A stretch of DNA of 64,000 nt from CAMQRS01 sp964370065 (GCA_964370065.1 CAYJGK010000005.1:1-64000); one strand, 5' to 3'. Numbered from the stretch's first letter, positions 44,128 through 52,994 are shown. Translations and numbers: made by a program. Notes: generated from the letters alone by a model not told the origin.

Positions 44128-44733
44128 ATGAAATCTTATACAGGAAAAACACTTGAAGAAGTGCTAAACAAAGTTGCACAAGAAAAAAATAGTAGTGTAG
44201 AAGATATTACGTATACAATTGTAGAAGAAAAAGCAGGTTTTTTAGGAATGGGTAAAGAAGTAACGATTAGTGCTTATACGAAAGCAGATATCAAAGATTT
44301 TATCTATGAATATTTAATGCGCTATTTCGATGGCATTGCTATGGATATGGCAATTGAAATGGAAGAAGATAACAACTTCTATAAAGTAACTTTAAATGGT
44401 GCTAACAATGGTATTATCATTGGTAAAAATGGACAAACTTTACAAGCTATTAATACGGTATTAAAATCTGCAGTATCAGGTTACTTTAAAAAAAGAGTAA
44501 GTGTATTAGTAGATGTTAATGGTTATAAAGATAAAAAATATAAGAAAGAATGTTTTGTTGCACAACGCATTGCAAAAACAGTTGTTCGCACCAAAACAGA
44601 TGCAATATTAGATCCCATGCCAAATGATGAAAGAAAAGCAATTCATAATTATTTAAGTAACTTCCCGCATGTGAAAACAGTTTCAGAAGGGGAAGGAAAC
44701 CAAAGACGTTTAAAAATCAAATACGTAGAGTAA
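44128..44733 (+). CDS. jag: RNA-binding protein Jag/KhpB
   Basis: The 201-residue protein has three domains: Jag_N (~residues 1-50, YTGKTLEEVLNKVAQ), KH (~75-150, IGKNGQTLQAINTVLKSAV) and R3H (~150-201, NDERKAIHNYL). KhpB forms RNA-binding dimers with KhpA and influences cell elongation and division in relatives. It sits right after yidC, the conserved order. Confidence 0.93.
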   Translation: MKSYTGKTLEEVLNKVAQEKNSSVEDITYTIVEEKAGFLGMGKEVTISAYTKADIKDFIYEYLMRYFDGIAMDMAIEMEEDNNFYKVTLNGANNGIIIGKNGQTLQAINTVLKSAVSGYFKKRVSVLVDVNGYKDKKYKKECFVAQRIAKTVVRTKTDAILDPMPNDERKAIHNYLSNFPHVKTVSEGEGNQRRLKIKYVE

Positions 44734-44737
44734 TCAT

Positions 44738-44770
44738 AAAACTTCATGCATAAAGGCATGGAGTTTTTTT
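44738..44770 (+). terminator. Terminator of rpmH-rnpA-yidC-jag
   Basis: A 12-bp stem with one G-U pair (44738-44749 with 44756-44767) is followed by T, 5 nt past the jag stop. Confidence 0.8.
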
Positions 44771-44877
44771 ATAAATGTAATAAGACTAGTGAAATTAGAA
44801 AAAAAACAATTACAATTATCACTGTGAAAAAATAGATAAAAGAACTATAATCAAGGTGTAATTAAGGAAAATATAGG

Positions 44878-45102
44878 ATGAAAAAAATTATAAAAAGTTT
44901 AACTATTTTGTCAATTTGTGCTCTATTTGTTTTTATAAATCAACCGCAAGATATCAAAGCCAATACAGAATTAGCAATATATAATGAAGTAAAATTAAAT
45001 GAGAATACAGACCGACTAACTCATATTTGGAGTACAATTAGCGTATTGGGTTTAATTGCTATCATTGTTTATTATAAAAAAAGTCCTAATACCGAAGAAT
45101 AA
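44878..45102 (+). CDS. Small protein with signal peptide and C-terminal membrane helix, unknown
   Basis: This 74-residue protein starts with an N-terminal signal-like helix (LTILSICALFVFI) and has a second helix near the end (IWSTISVLGLIAIIVYY) followed by a short charged tail. Between them is a hydrophilic stretch of about 25 residues ending in RLTH. It matches no family I know. A terminator overlaps its stop codon, AATATAGG is only a weak ribosome site, and it is not coupled to jag. It could be an LPXTG-free peptide remnant or a small membrane regulator. Confidence 0.5.
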   Translation: MKKIIKSLTILSICALFVFINQPQDIKANTELAIYNEVKLNENTDRLTHIWSTISVLGLIAIIVYYKKSPNTEE

Positions 45103-45117
45103 AGGTAGGACTTTTTT
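45077..45117 (+). terminator. Terminator of the small membrane protein gene
   Basis: A 12-bp stem (45077-45088 with 45106-45117) with T6 encloses the end of the 74-residue gene. Confidence 0.75.
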
Positions 45118-45257
45118 ATTATGTTATGTGTATAGTATACGTAACTATTCATTAAATGTATAAATCACACAATAAATGAAAAAATGGTGTATCTTTTAAA
45201 AAAAAAAGCATACAATAATTGTACAAAAGTATAGAAAAAATATAAATGGAGAAAAAT

Positions 45258-45944
45258 ATGACATATTTTTTAGTGACTATGTATATTGCTCATTTTTTAG
45301 GAGACTATACATTCTACAATTATTTATTCAATAAAAAAAATTTAAATACCGTTCAGTTGTATTCTTTTCACAATGTAATGTACGCGATTCCGCACTTTAT
45401 TGCATGGGCACTACTAGGTTTTGGTACACAAAACTTATTAATTGTGATTATGATATGCCTAAGTCATATTTTGGTGGATTTAATTAAGGTTAGTATACAG
45501 TTAAAAGTGAAACATACCATATGGAATATACGTATGATTTATTTATTGGATCAAATGATTCATTATGCCTTTACTTTCTATTTGTGTACGCTTGCCATGA
45601 TCAATGCTTCAGCAATCATTTACTCAGTTCCTTTACGTATGTTAACTATTATTTTATTAGTTACAATATTGAGTCAACCGACATTCGTTTCCTATCATTT
45701 ATTACTTTCTAATAAAAAAAATCATATAAAGAAGCTTTCGTTTGATTCAATATTTGTGAAAATGTACCAAGTTGTATTAGGAATAGCTTTACCTTTTCAT
45801 TTTTATCCATTTATTTTTATTTTAATCATTTTCGCCAAAATACAAACCATTAGTAAAACAGTAAATGACAATCGTTTCATTGTCTTTGTAATCTTTACAA
45901 GTTTATTAAATTATTATGGACTGCTCTATTTAACAAGTTTATAA
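45258..45944 (+). CDS. DUF3307 family membrane protein
   Basis: The 228-residue polytopic protein shows the DUF3307 pattern: an N-terminal HFLGDYTFYN motif, an early HN (SFHNVM), SHILVDLIKV and LLDQMIHYAF, with about six or seven membrane helices. Function unknown. I start at 45258, where GGAG stands 6 nt upstream; the earlier in-frame ATG at 45246 overlaps that ribosome site. It stands alone. Confidence 0.78.
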   Translation: MTYFLVTMYIAHFLGDYTFYNYLFNKKNLNTVQLYSFHNVMYAIPHFIAWALLGFGTQNLLIVIMICLSHILVDLIKVSIQLKVKHTIWNIRMIYLLDQMIHYAFTFYLCTLAMINASAIIYSVPLRMLTIILLVTILSQPTFVSYHLLLSNKKNHIKKLSFDSIFVKMYQVVLGIALPFHFYPFIFILIIFAKIQTISKTVNDNRFIVFVIFTSLLNYYGLLYLTSL

Positions 45945-45977
45945 AAGTATCTACAATAAGAGTAGATACTTTTTTTA
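45943..45977 (+). terminator. Terminator of the DUF3307 gene
   Basis: A 12-bp perfect stem (45943-45954 with 45962-45973) overlaps the stop codon and is followed by T. Confidence 0.85.
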
Positions 45978-46053
45978 TGTATTCATTTCTATTATATAAG
46001 GATTGTCAAAACAATAATATTTGGGTATACTACTAAAGTTCAATATGTATTAT

Positions 46054-46082
46054 TTGAAGTTGTATCAAACGTATAGTAAAAT
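46054..46082 (+). promoter_or_regulatory. Promoter of the pth-mfd operon
   Basis: TTGAAG (46054-46059) and TAAAAT (46077-46082) are 17 bp apart, 25 nt upstream of the first gene. Confidence 0.65.
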
Positions 46083-46106
46083 AGAGACAAAGGAATAAGG
46101 ACATAT

Positions 46107-46352
46107 ATGGCAACAAAACATCGAGCGATTATCACGTCTAGATTTACGGGAATCAAAGAAAATCAATACATTATATATGAATTGATTCTTTCAAAGCGAT
46201 TAGCGTATGGACATATTTCAGTTATTGTCCATGCTGATTTAAGTATTGTGATTGTAGCGAATAAATTGATGCAAGTAGAAGAGGTCAATGAAATTGTTTG
46301 TATGCAATACAAACATATAATAGATGAAATCAATAGAGTGAAAAATAAATAG
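46107..46352 (+). CDS. Small conserved-looking protein before pth, unknown
   Basis: The 81-residue soluble protein (MATKHRAIITSRFTGIKENQ) has alternating strands in the middle (YGHISVIVHADLSIVIVANK) and a helical C-terminus. I know no family for it. AAGGAATAAGGA precedes the ATG, and it is 10 nt before pth, so it should be translated. In many Bacillota other genes occupy this spot before pth-mfd. Its size would suit a small ligand- or RNA-binding domain, but that is a guess. Confidence 0.6.
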   Translation: MATKHRAIITSRFTGIKENQYIIYELILSKRLAYGHISVIVHADLSIVIVANKLMQVEEVNEIVCMQYKHIIDEINRVKNK

Positions 46353-46362
46353 AGGAGTACTT

Positions 46363-46923
46363 ATGAAGTTAATTATAGGATTAGGAAATCCAGGTAGAGA
46401 TTATGAACAAACAAAACATAATGCTGGATTTATGGCATTAGATTTAATTGCTAATGAACTACGCGTTTCTATTAATCAAAATAAAGGAAAAGGGTTATAC
46501 GCTAAAACTAATTATAAAGGGGAACCAGTTATTCTTTTAAAACCGCAAACCTATATGAATTTAAGTGGTGAAAGTGTTCGTGCCATCATGGATTTCTTCA
46601 AAATTGATGTAGAAGATATTGTTGTAATTTATGATGATTTAGACTTAGCAATTGGTAAGATTCGTTTGCGTGCAAAAGGTAGTGCAGGGGGACAAAACGG
46701 AATGAAGAGTATCATTCAACATATTGGAACCCAACAATTTAATCGTATTCGTATGGGAATAGGAAGAGATGCAAAAATACCAACTGCTGACTATGTGTTA
46801 TCTAAATTTAGAAAAGAAGAAGTTGCCGATTTTGAAGAGGCATTAGTAAACACTAAAAATGCAGCTCTGTTTTTCTTGCATAACAGTTTTGATGAAACAA
46901 TGAATCAATTTAATAAAAAGTAG
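46363..46923 (+). CDS. pth: Peptidyl-tRNA hydrolase
   Basis: Pth frees tRNA from peptides dropped by the ribosome. The 186-residue protein has GLGNPGRDYEQTKHNAGF with the catalytic His, PQTYMNLSGESV, the Asp of VIYDDLDLAIGKIRL, and GSAGGQNGMKSII. AGAGGAG precedes the ATG. It lies 8 nt before mfd. Confidence 0.97.
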   Translation: MKLIIGLGNPGRDYEQTKHNAGFMALDLIANELRVSINQNKGKGLYAKTNYKGEPVILLKPQTYMNLSGESVRAIMDFFKIDVEDIVVIYDDLDLAIGKIRLRAKGSAGGQNGMKSIIQHIGTQQFNRIRMGIGRDAKIPTADYVLSKFRKEEVADFEEALVNTKNAALFFLHNSFDETMNQFNKK

Positions 46924-46931
46924 GTGAAGGT

Positions 46932-49900
46932 ATGAAACAACTATTTAAGAAACTAGCTAAAAATCAAGCGTTTGTAGCCTATCATAATCGTAGCGATCAT
47001 TTAGGAAATTTAAGTTTGAATGAAGAAGTGCTAATGATTGCTAGTTCTTATCAAAAAAACAAAAAAAGAATATTGATTGTGAAAAACAATTTATATACAG
47101 CACAAAACTTATATGAGAGATTAGCCCCCCTCCTACAAGAAGATGTGCTGCTTTTTGGCGTAGAGGGAAGTTTGCGTGTAGCCTCTATTGCAGCTTCTCC
47201 TGAACTATTAGCCAAACAGATAGAAACACTATACACTCTTCAAAACAAAGATACGTATGTCTGTATTACGCATGCAGAAGGGTACACTAAATTCTTAGCT
47301 GATCCAGAAGTCTTTTCTCAATATAGTATATCTATTTCAGTTAATGACACTTATGATTTTGATGCTATGAAACAACATCTATATAAAGCTGGATACAACA
47401 AAACAAGTTATGTAGACCAACCTTTATGCTATGCAAGCAGAGGAGGAATTATTGACGTGTTTTCTATCAATTATGAATATCCTTTGCGTATTGAATTTTT
47501 TGATAATGAAATAGATAGTATTCGTTTTTATGATATTGAAACGAAAAGAACAATACAAACTCTACAAGAAGCAACGATAATTCCAGCTAGTGATTTTTTA
47601 TTAAGTGAAACACAAAAAGCATACTTACAAAATGTATTACAAGAGAAAATAGAAGAAAACATTCATCCCGAATTAAAAGATAAATTAGGGAAAGAGTTAG
47701 AATATATTCAAAATGAAATAAAAGAACCTGTATTAAATAAATACTATGCTTTATTATTACAACAATTTAGTGTAGTGGATTATATACAATCTAAAGATAT
47801 TATTATAAGCACGATGGAAGAAGTAGAAAATTCATTTAAGCATACAATGCGTGAGAATATTTCGTATATACAAGAGTTAGAATCCATGAACCATAGTATT
47901 GCTTTATATAATAGCGCTAACGATATTCATAAATATGAGAAAGATATAATGCATGTACATCGCTTTGTACATGAACGACACCCTATATTTTCTAATATTG
48001 AAAGTATTGAACAAAGCGAATTATCCATTGAACAAAAGTTAAAAGAGTTCATTCATCAAGCTAAAGACTATGCTATTTATATGGATATTAGTGTGATGCA
48101 AAAAGAAAAGATTAAGAATATCTTATATAATATGAATCTTAGTTATGATGAAGTATTACATCTTGAACAGGGAATTCATTTAGTGGAAGTAGGCTTAGTA
48201 GAAGGATTTAAAGCAACTGATGAAAAAATATTATGGCTGAGTGAAAAAGATATTTTTAATGTGGATCAAAGAAAAAGAAAAGAAAATAATAAGTTTAAAG
48301 AAGCAGAAGTATTGCATGATTATTTAGAATTACATAATGGCGATTATATCGTTCATAAGTTATATGGAGTAGGACAATATATAGGGATTATTACGAAAGA
48401 AAAAGAAGGAATACGTAAAGATTATTTACGTATTGTGTATAAAGGGAATGATGAATTATTAATTCCTTTAGAGCAGTTTAAACTCATTCGTAAGTTTGTA
48501 TCAAAAGAAGGGGCTGTCCCTAAATTACATAAATTAGGTAGTGGGGAATGGGAAAAAACAAGAGCGAAAGTAAGCGCAAATGTAAAAGAATTAGCAGAAC
48601 GTTTAGTGAAGTTATATTCTTTGAGGGAGCAAAATATTGGGTATGCATTTAGTAAGGATAATACCTTTGTAAATCAATTTGAAGATGATTTTTCCTATGC
48701 TTTAACACACGACCAAAAACAAGCAACTCAGGAAATTAAAACTGATATGGAGAAGGCAGTCCCTATGGATCGACTATTAATTGGGGACGTTGGGTTTGGA
48801 AAGACAGAAGTTGCCTTTAGAGCAGCGTTTAAAGCTGTATTAGACAATAAACAAGTAGCCTTTTTATGCCCGACTACCATTTTGTCTCAACAGCATTTTA
48901 AAACAGCATTAAAAAGATATATGAACTTTCCAGTCACAATTAAAATAGTGAATCGGTTTATTTCCACAAAAGAGTTTAGTGAAATCAAACGCGATTTAAA
49001 AGAAGGTAAAATCGATATTTTAATTGGTACACATCGATTGTTTTCTAAACAGTTAGAATTCAAAGATTTAGGATTACTAATCATTGATGAAGAACAACGT
49101 TTTGGTGTGGAACATAAAGAAAAAATTAAAGAATTAAAGACAAGTGTCGATGTTTTATCACTAAGTGCCACACCCATTCCTCGAACCTTACAAATGTCGC
49201 TAGTAGGAATCAGACAGTTATCACAATTAAATACACCACCAAGTAATCGTATGAGCATTCAAACGTATGTGATAGAAAAAAACGAAACATTAATTACAGA
49301 AGTAATAGAACGAGAATTATCAAGAAATGGACAAGTTTTTTATTTATATAATAATGTGAAAGAAATATACAATGTGGCAAGAAAACTACAAAAAAAATGC
49401 AAAGGATTAAAAGTGGGAATTGCCCATGGCCAAATGGGGAAAGAAGAAATTGAAGATGTAATGATGAAATTTACACAAAAAGAATATCAAGTCTTAGTTT
49501 GTACAACCATCATTGAAACTGGAATTGATATTCCTAATGCTAACACTATCTTAATAGAAGACGCCGATCGTTTTGGCTTGTCACAACTTTATCAAATTAA
49601 GGGGCGCGTAGGAAGAAGTGATCGATTAGCCTACGCCTATTTAATGTATTCACCACAAAAACAATTAAGTGAAATCGCAATTAAACGTCTACAATCAATG
49701 AAGGAATTCGCTAAATTAGGAAGTGGTTATAAAATTGCTTTACGTGATCTAAGCATACGTGGAGCAGGTGATATGTTAGGGCCTAAACAAGCGGGATTTA
49801 TTGATACGGTTGGAATGGATATGTATATTGAAATGTTGAATGAAGCAATTCAAGAAAGCAAAGGAATAAAGCTAGAACAAACAGAAGAATTATTAAAAGC

Positions 49901-50333
49901 GGATGTGAAAGTAGATGCTTATATTCCAGAATCATTTGAAGATCAAGATTATGAAAAAATTACGCTATATCAAAAACTAGAGGCGATGGAAACAAAACAA
50001 GATCTATTAGCCATGCAAGAAGAAATTGTTGACACACATGGTAAATTACCTAGAGCTGTAGAATTGTTATTTGAGAAAAAACAATTAGATATTTTCTTAA
50101 ATGAAAAAAATATTGAACAATTTAGTCAAACGAAAACAGGGGTAAAAGTAGAGTTTAGTGAGTACTTTAGCCAGCAAGTAGATGGTGTGGCATTGTTTGA
50201 AAGAGTCACAACGTTAAGTGTGGATATTAAAGTATCTTATCAAAACAATCGTATTAGTGCCTTTATTCCTAAAAGTAGGACATATTTAAAGTTAATTATT
50301 CAGTTAATTAGTGAATGTGAAAAATTAATATAA
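46932..50333 (+). CDS. mfd: Transcription-repair coupling factor Mfd
   Basis: Mfd removes RNA polymerase stalled at lesions and recruits UvrA. The 1133-residue protein has the UvrB-like module (~1-350), the RNA-polymerase-interacting domain (LHNGDYIVHKLYGVGQYIG, near residue 477), Walker A GDVGFGKTE, DEEQ in IIDEEQRFGVEHK, SATPIPRTLQ, the TRG region (TTIIETGIDIP; GRVGRSDR) and the C-terminal D7 domain. It ends the small operon with pth. Confidence 0.97.
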   Translation: MKQLFKKLAKNQAFVAYHNRSDHLGNLSLNEEVLMIASSYQKNKKRILIVKNNLYTAQNLYERLAPLLQEDVLLFGVEGSLRVASIAASPELLAKQIETLYTLQNKDTYVCITHAEGYTKFLADPEVFSQYSISISVNDTYDFDAMKQHLYKAGYNKTSYVDQPLCYASRGGIIDVFSINYEYPLRIEFFDNEIDSIRFYDIETKRTIQTLQEATIIPASDFLLSETQKAYLQNVLQEKIEENIHPELKDKLGKELEYIQNEIKEPVLNKYYALLLQQFSVVDYIQSKDIIISTMEEVENSFKHTMRENISYIQELESMNHSIALYNSANDIHKYEKDIMHVHRFVHERHPIFSNIESIEQSELSIEQKLKEFIHQAKDYAIYMDISVMQKEKIKNILYNMNLSYDEVLHLEQGIHLVEVGLVEGFKATDEKILWLSEKDIFNVDQRKRKENNKFKEAEVLHDYLELHNGDYIVHKLYGVGQYIGIITKEKEGIRKDYLRIVYKGNDELLIPLEQFKLIRKFVSKEGAVPKLHKLGSGEWEKTRAKVSANVKELAERLVKLYSLREQNIGYAFSKDNTFVNQFEDDFSYALTHDQKQATQEIKTDMEKAVPMDRLLIGDVGFGKTEVAFRAAFKAVLDNKQVAFLCPTTILSQQHFKTALKRYMNFPVTIKIVNRFISTKEFSEIKRDLKEGKIDILIGTHRLFSKQLEFKDLGLLIIDEEQRFGVEHKEKIKELKTSVDVLSLSATPIPRTLQMSLVGIRQLSQLNTPPSNRMSIQTYVIEKNETLITEVIERELSRNGQVFYLYNNVKEIYNVARKLQKKCKGLKVGIAHGQMGKEEIEDVMMKFTQKEYQVLVCTTIIETGIDIPNANTILIEDADRFGLSQLYQIKGRVGRSDRLAYAYLMYSPQKQLSEIAIKRLQSMKEFAKLGSGYKIALRDLSIRGAGDMLGPKQAGFIDTVGMDMYIEMLNEAIQESKGIKLEQTEELLKADVKVDAYIPESFEDQDYEKITLYQKLEAMETKQDLLAMQEEIVDTHGKLPRAVELLFEKKQLDIFLNEKNIEQFSQTKTGVKVEFSEYFSQQVDGVALFERVTTLSVDIKVSYQNNRISAFIPKSRTYLKLIIQLISECEKLI

Positions 50334-50339
50334 TAATAT

Positions 50340-50368
50340 TTGCAATGTAAAAAAAGGTATGTTATTAT
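50340..50368 (+). promoter_or_regulatory. Promoter of the arsenite exporter gene
   Basis: TTGCAA (50340-50345) and TATTAT (50363-50368) lie 17 bp apart. Transcription would start inside the first operator-like palindrome. Confidence 0.7.
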
Positions 50369-50372
50369 TTTC

Positions 50373-50392
50373 ATATCAAAAATATTTGATAT
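50373..50392 (+). promoter_or_regulatory. ArsR-like operator palindrome 1
   Basis: ATATCAAA-AATA-TTTGATAT: 8-bp arms and a 4-bp centre. ATCAA/TTGAT half-sites are typical for ArsR/SmtB repressors. It covers the expected transcription start. Confidence 0.6.
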
Positions 50393-50393
50393 A

Positions 50394-50420
50394 TTAACCA
50401 CCGCGAGGTGGTTAACTTTT
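50394..50420 (+). terminator. GCGA-loop hairpin, mfd terminator or leader attenuator
   Basis: A 9-bp perfect stem TTAACCACC/GGTGGTTAA (50394-50402 with 50407-50415), GNRA loop GCGA, followed by CTTTT. It can terminate the pth-mfd transcript and lies inside the untranslated leader of the exporter gene. Confidence 0.7.
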
Positions 50421-50428
50421 AAAGAAAT

Positions 50429-50448
50429 ACATCAAAAACATTTGATGT
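50429..50448 (+). promoter_or_regulatory. ArsR-like operator palindrome 2
   Basis: ACATCAAA-AACA-TTTGATGT has the same 8-4-8 layout and the same ATCAAA/TTTGAT core as the first, 56 bp downstream (centre to centre), just before the ribosome site. Confidence 0.55.
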
Positions 50449-50465
50449 TAGAAAGAGAGACTTAT

Positions 50466-51521
50466 ATGAGTAAAAAAAATAAAGACATCGGATTTTTCGA
50501 AAGATATTTGACAGTTTGGGTAATTATTTGTATGGTATTAGGAATTTCTATTTCTACCTTCCTACCACAAATACCAACTTTCTTAAATCAATTTGAATAT
50601 GCTAAAGTATCCATTCCAATTGCGATATTAATCTGGATGATGATTTACCCAATGATGTTGAAAGTCGACTTCCAAAGCATTAAAAACGTGGGTAAAAATC
50701 CAAAAGGTTTATTTGTAACATGGATAGTGAACTGGTTAATTAAACCGTTTACTATGTTTGGTATAGCTTGGATATTCTTCTTTGTATTATTCAAAGGGTT
50801 TATTACACCGGAACTAGCAACTGACTACTTAGCTGGAGCTGTATTATTAGGAGCTGCTCCTTGTACGGCAATGGTATTTGTATGGAGTCATTTAACAAAA
50901 GGAAATGCTGCGTATACAGTTGTACAAGTAGCAACTAATGATTTAATTATTTTATTTGCATTCACACCAATTGTTGCCTTCTTATTAGGAGTGAGTGGAG
51001 TCAGTGTACCAATGGATACATTAATCTTATCAGTTGTACTATTCGTACTGATTCCATTGATTAGTGGAGTCAGCACACGTTACTTCTTAGTTAAGAAAAA
51101 AGGAAAAGAATACTTTGAAAATGTCTTTATTAAAAAGTTCAACAATATAACTATTATCGGATTATTATGTACCCTAACATTATTATTCTCATTCCAAGGT
51201 AATGTAATTATTCAAAATCCATTACATATTTTATTGATTGCGATTCCCTTAATTCTTCAAACCGTGTTAATTTTTGGAATTGCTTACTTTGTATCAAGAA
51301 AAATAGGATTAAAACACGATGTAGCAGCACCAGCTGGAATGATTGGAGCCTCTAATTTCTTTGAATTATCGGTAGCTGTAGCCATTTCATTATTTGGTCC
51401 AACAAGCCCAGTGGCATTAGCTACCATTGTAGGAGTGTTGGTAGAAGTACCTGTCATGTTAATGCTAGTTAATTTTGCAAACAATACGAAACACTTATTT
51501 TTAAAAAATGAAGATAAATAA
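50466..51521 (+). CDS. ACR3-family arsenite efflux transporter
   Basis: The 351-residue membrane protein has about ten helices and ACR3 hallmarks: FERYLTVWVI near the start, IYPMMLKVDF, the conserved Cys in LGAAPCTAMVFVWS, ATNDLIILFAF, and SNFFELSVAVAISLFG. It should expel arsenite (perhaps antimonite) across the membrane. I start at 50466 behind GAAAGAGAG; the longer frame from 50340 crosses the operators. No arsR or arsC is in the window. Confidence 0.9.
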   Translation: MSKKNKDIGFFERYLTVWVIICMVLGISISTFLPQIPTFLNQFEYAKVSIPIAILIWMMIYPMMLKVDFQSIKNVGKNPKGLFVTWIVNWLIKPFTMFGIAWIFFFVLFKGFITPELATDYLAGAVLLGAAPCTAMVFVWSHLTKGNAAYTVVQVATNDLIILFAFTPIVAFLLGVSGVSVPMDTLILSVVLFVLIPLISGVSTRYFLVKKKGKEYFENVFIKKFNNITIIGLLCTLTLLFSFQGNVIIQNPLHILLIAIPLILQTVLIFGIAYFVSRKIGLKHDVAAPAGMIGASNFFELSVAVAISLFGPTSPVALATIVGVLVEVPVMLMLVNFANNTKHLFLKNEDK

Positions 51522-51527
51522 TAGTTG

Positions 51528-51552
51528 ATCCCACTCAAAGAGTGGGATTTTT
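51528..51552 (+). terminator. Terminator of the ACR3 gene
   Basis: A 9-bp perfect stem (51528-51536 with 51540-51548, loop AAA) with T5. Confidence 0.85.
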
Positions 51553-51688
51553 ATATATTTAGTTTATTGTTTTTTTATTTTATAAGTAACAATATAGTAA
51601 AGGAATAAGAAACTAAGAAAGGGATAACACGTTAAAGTAGATTTTTGTTCTTTGTGATATACTGTAATCAAATGGAGGCAATAACAAT

Positions 51689-52156
51689 ATGGAAACAGGT
51701 TTGACTAGTAAAAGAATCGCACAAAAAGATTGGGATGTAATTAAAACCTTACAAATAGCAGACAATCAAAAAGGTTATATCGAAAGTAGTGAACATTGTC
51801 TACAAGATGCATTAAACAATGCATATGATATGGAATGGCATTTTTATGGCATATATCTACAAGATAAATTAATCGGTTTTGCAATGCATGGCATTCAATA
51901 TGTAGAGCAACAAGAAGAAGTTTGGTTAGACCGTTTTATGATAGATCAAGTATATCAAAATAAGGGTTATGGAAAGCAGGGCATGAAAATAATCATAGAA
52001 CAATTATATGAAGAGTATCATTGTAGTATTTTGTATTTATCAGTTATCCAAGAAAACAAGAAAGCCATTTCTATGTATCAATCTTTAGGGTTTATCAAAA
52101 CAAAACAAATAGACGATAACAATGAGCAAGTATATATTCGTTTCAAAGAAAATTAA
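51689..52156 (+). CDS. GNAT acetyltransferase, polyamine-type
   Basis: The 155-residue protein has the GNAT acetyl-CoA loop QVYQNKGYGKQGM and the helix ENKKAISMYQSLGF. The order of motifs, WHFYGIYLQDKLIGFAMHG and WLDRFMID are like spermine/spermidine or diamine acetyltransferases (BltD type), though substrate is uncertain. GGAGG precedes the ATG. It stands alone between arsenite transporter and rqcP. Confidence 0.8.
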   Translation: METGLTSKRIAQKDWDVIKTLQIADNQKGYIESSEHCLQDALNNAYDMEWHFYGIYLQDKLIGFAMHGIQYVEQQEEVWLDRFMIDQVYQNKGYGKQGMKIIIEQLYEEYHCSILYLSVIQENKKAISMYQSLGFIKTKQIDDNNEQVYIRFKEN

Positions 52157-52183
52157 TAGACAAACTATAAAATGAATGTTTTG

Positions 52184-52211
52184 TTGACATTGTTTTATGG
52201 TACACTATATA
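52184..52211 (+). promoter_or_regulatory. Promoter of rqcP operon
   Basis: A perfect TTGACA (52184-52189) and TATATA (52206-52211) are 16 bp apart, 16 nt upstream of the rqcP ATG. Confidence 0.8.
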
Positions 52212-52226
52212 CGATAGGAGACACTT

Positions 52227-52508
52227 ATGAGATTAGATAAATATTTAAAAGTAGCACGCGTATTAAAGCGTAGAAGTGTATCAAAAGAGTTAGCTGATCA
52301 AGAACGTGTGATTGTAAATGGTAGAAGAGCGAAACCAAGCACGGATGTAAAAGTAAATGATATCATTACAGTTGAATTTGGGAATCGCGAACTGACGATT
52401 AAAGTATTGGATACACCTAAACAAGTGAGTAAAAAAGAAGCCACTTTAGTATTTGAAGTATTAGAAGAAAAAAGAAAACCAAAAGAAGAAAATACAGTTA
52501 CAGAATAA
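52227..52508 (+). CDS. rqcP: Ribosome-associated quality-control S4 protein RqcP
   Basis: RqcP (YabO/Hsp15-like) binds stalled 50S subunits with RqcH during alanine tailing. The 93-residue protein has the S4 fold MRLDKYLKVARVLKRRSVSKEL and VNGRRAKPSTDVKVNDII. In Bacillus it lies near mfd and divIC; here the same genes are close. AGGAGA lies upstream. Confidence 0.93.
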   Translation: MRLDKYLKVARVLKRRSVSKELADQERVIVNGRRAKPSTDVKVNDIITVEFGNRELTIKVLDTPKQVSKKEATLVFEVLEEKRKPKEENTVTE

Positions 52509-52530
52509 CGAATTTTGTAAAGGAGAAAGC

Positions 52531-52983
52531 ATGAAAGAAACATATGAATTATTAATTAAACAATTAGATAGTTTATTAGAAAATGAAACCAATACTATTG
52601 CCAATTTAAGTAATGCAAGTGCTTTATTATTTCAAACCTTACAACATGTGAATTGGGTAGGTTTTTATCTATTTGAAAAAGAGGAATTAGTATTAGGACC
52701 TTTCCAAGGAAAAGTAGCATGTATGCATATCCCTTTACATAAAGGCGTATGTGGAAAGGCAGCCCTGTCGCAAACCACACAGTGTGTTGCAGATGTGCAT
52801 GAATTCCCTGGTCATATTGCATGCGATGGGGCATCTAATTCAGAATTAGTAGTGCCAATTATCATTGATGATAACTTATATGGGGTACTAGATATTGATT
52901 CCTATGAATTCAACAATTTTAGTGAATTAGAAATTGAGTATATGGAACTTTTTGTAAAGCATTTAGTGAAACATATTTACTAG
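52531..52983 (+). CDS. msrC: Free methionine-(R)-sulfoxide reductase (GAF type)
   Basis: fRMsr reduces free methionine-R-sulfoxide with thioredoxin in the cytoplasm. The 150-residue GAF domain has the three active-site cysteines in VACMHIPLHKGVCGKAA and HEFPGHIACDGASNSE, and ends with LYGVLDIDS. GGAG precedes the ATG. Confidence 0.92.
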   Translation: MKETYELLIKQLDSLLENETNTIANLSNASALLFQTLQHVNWVGFYLFEKEELVLGPFQGKVACMHIPLHKGVCGKAALSQTTQCVADVHEFPGHIACDGASNSELVVPIIIDDNLYGVLDIDSYEFNNFSELEIEYMELFVKHLVKHIY

Positions 52984-52994
52984 GAGGGAAAATT

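Noticed and set aside
50340..50465. Longer N-terminus of the arsenite exporter
   Set aside because: It begins with TTG and runs through the promoter, operators and hairpin; a good ribosome site precedes 50466.
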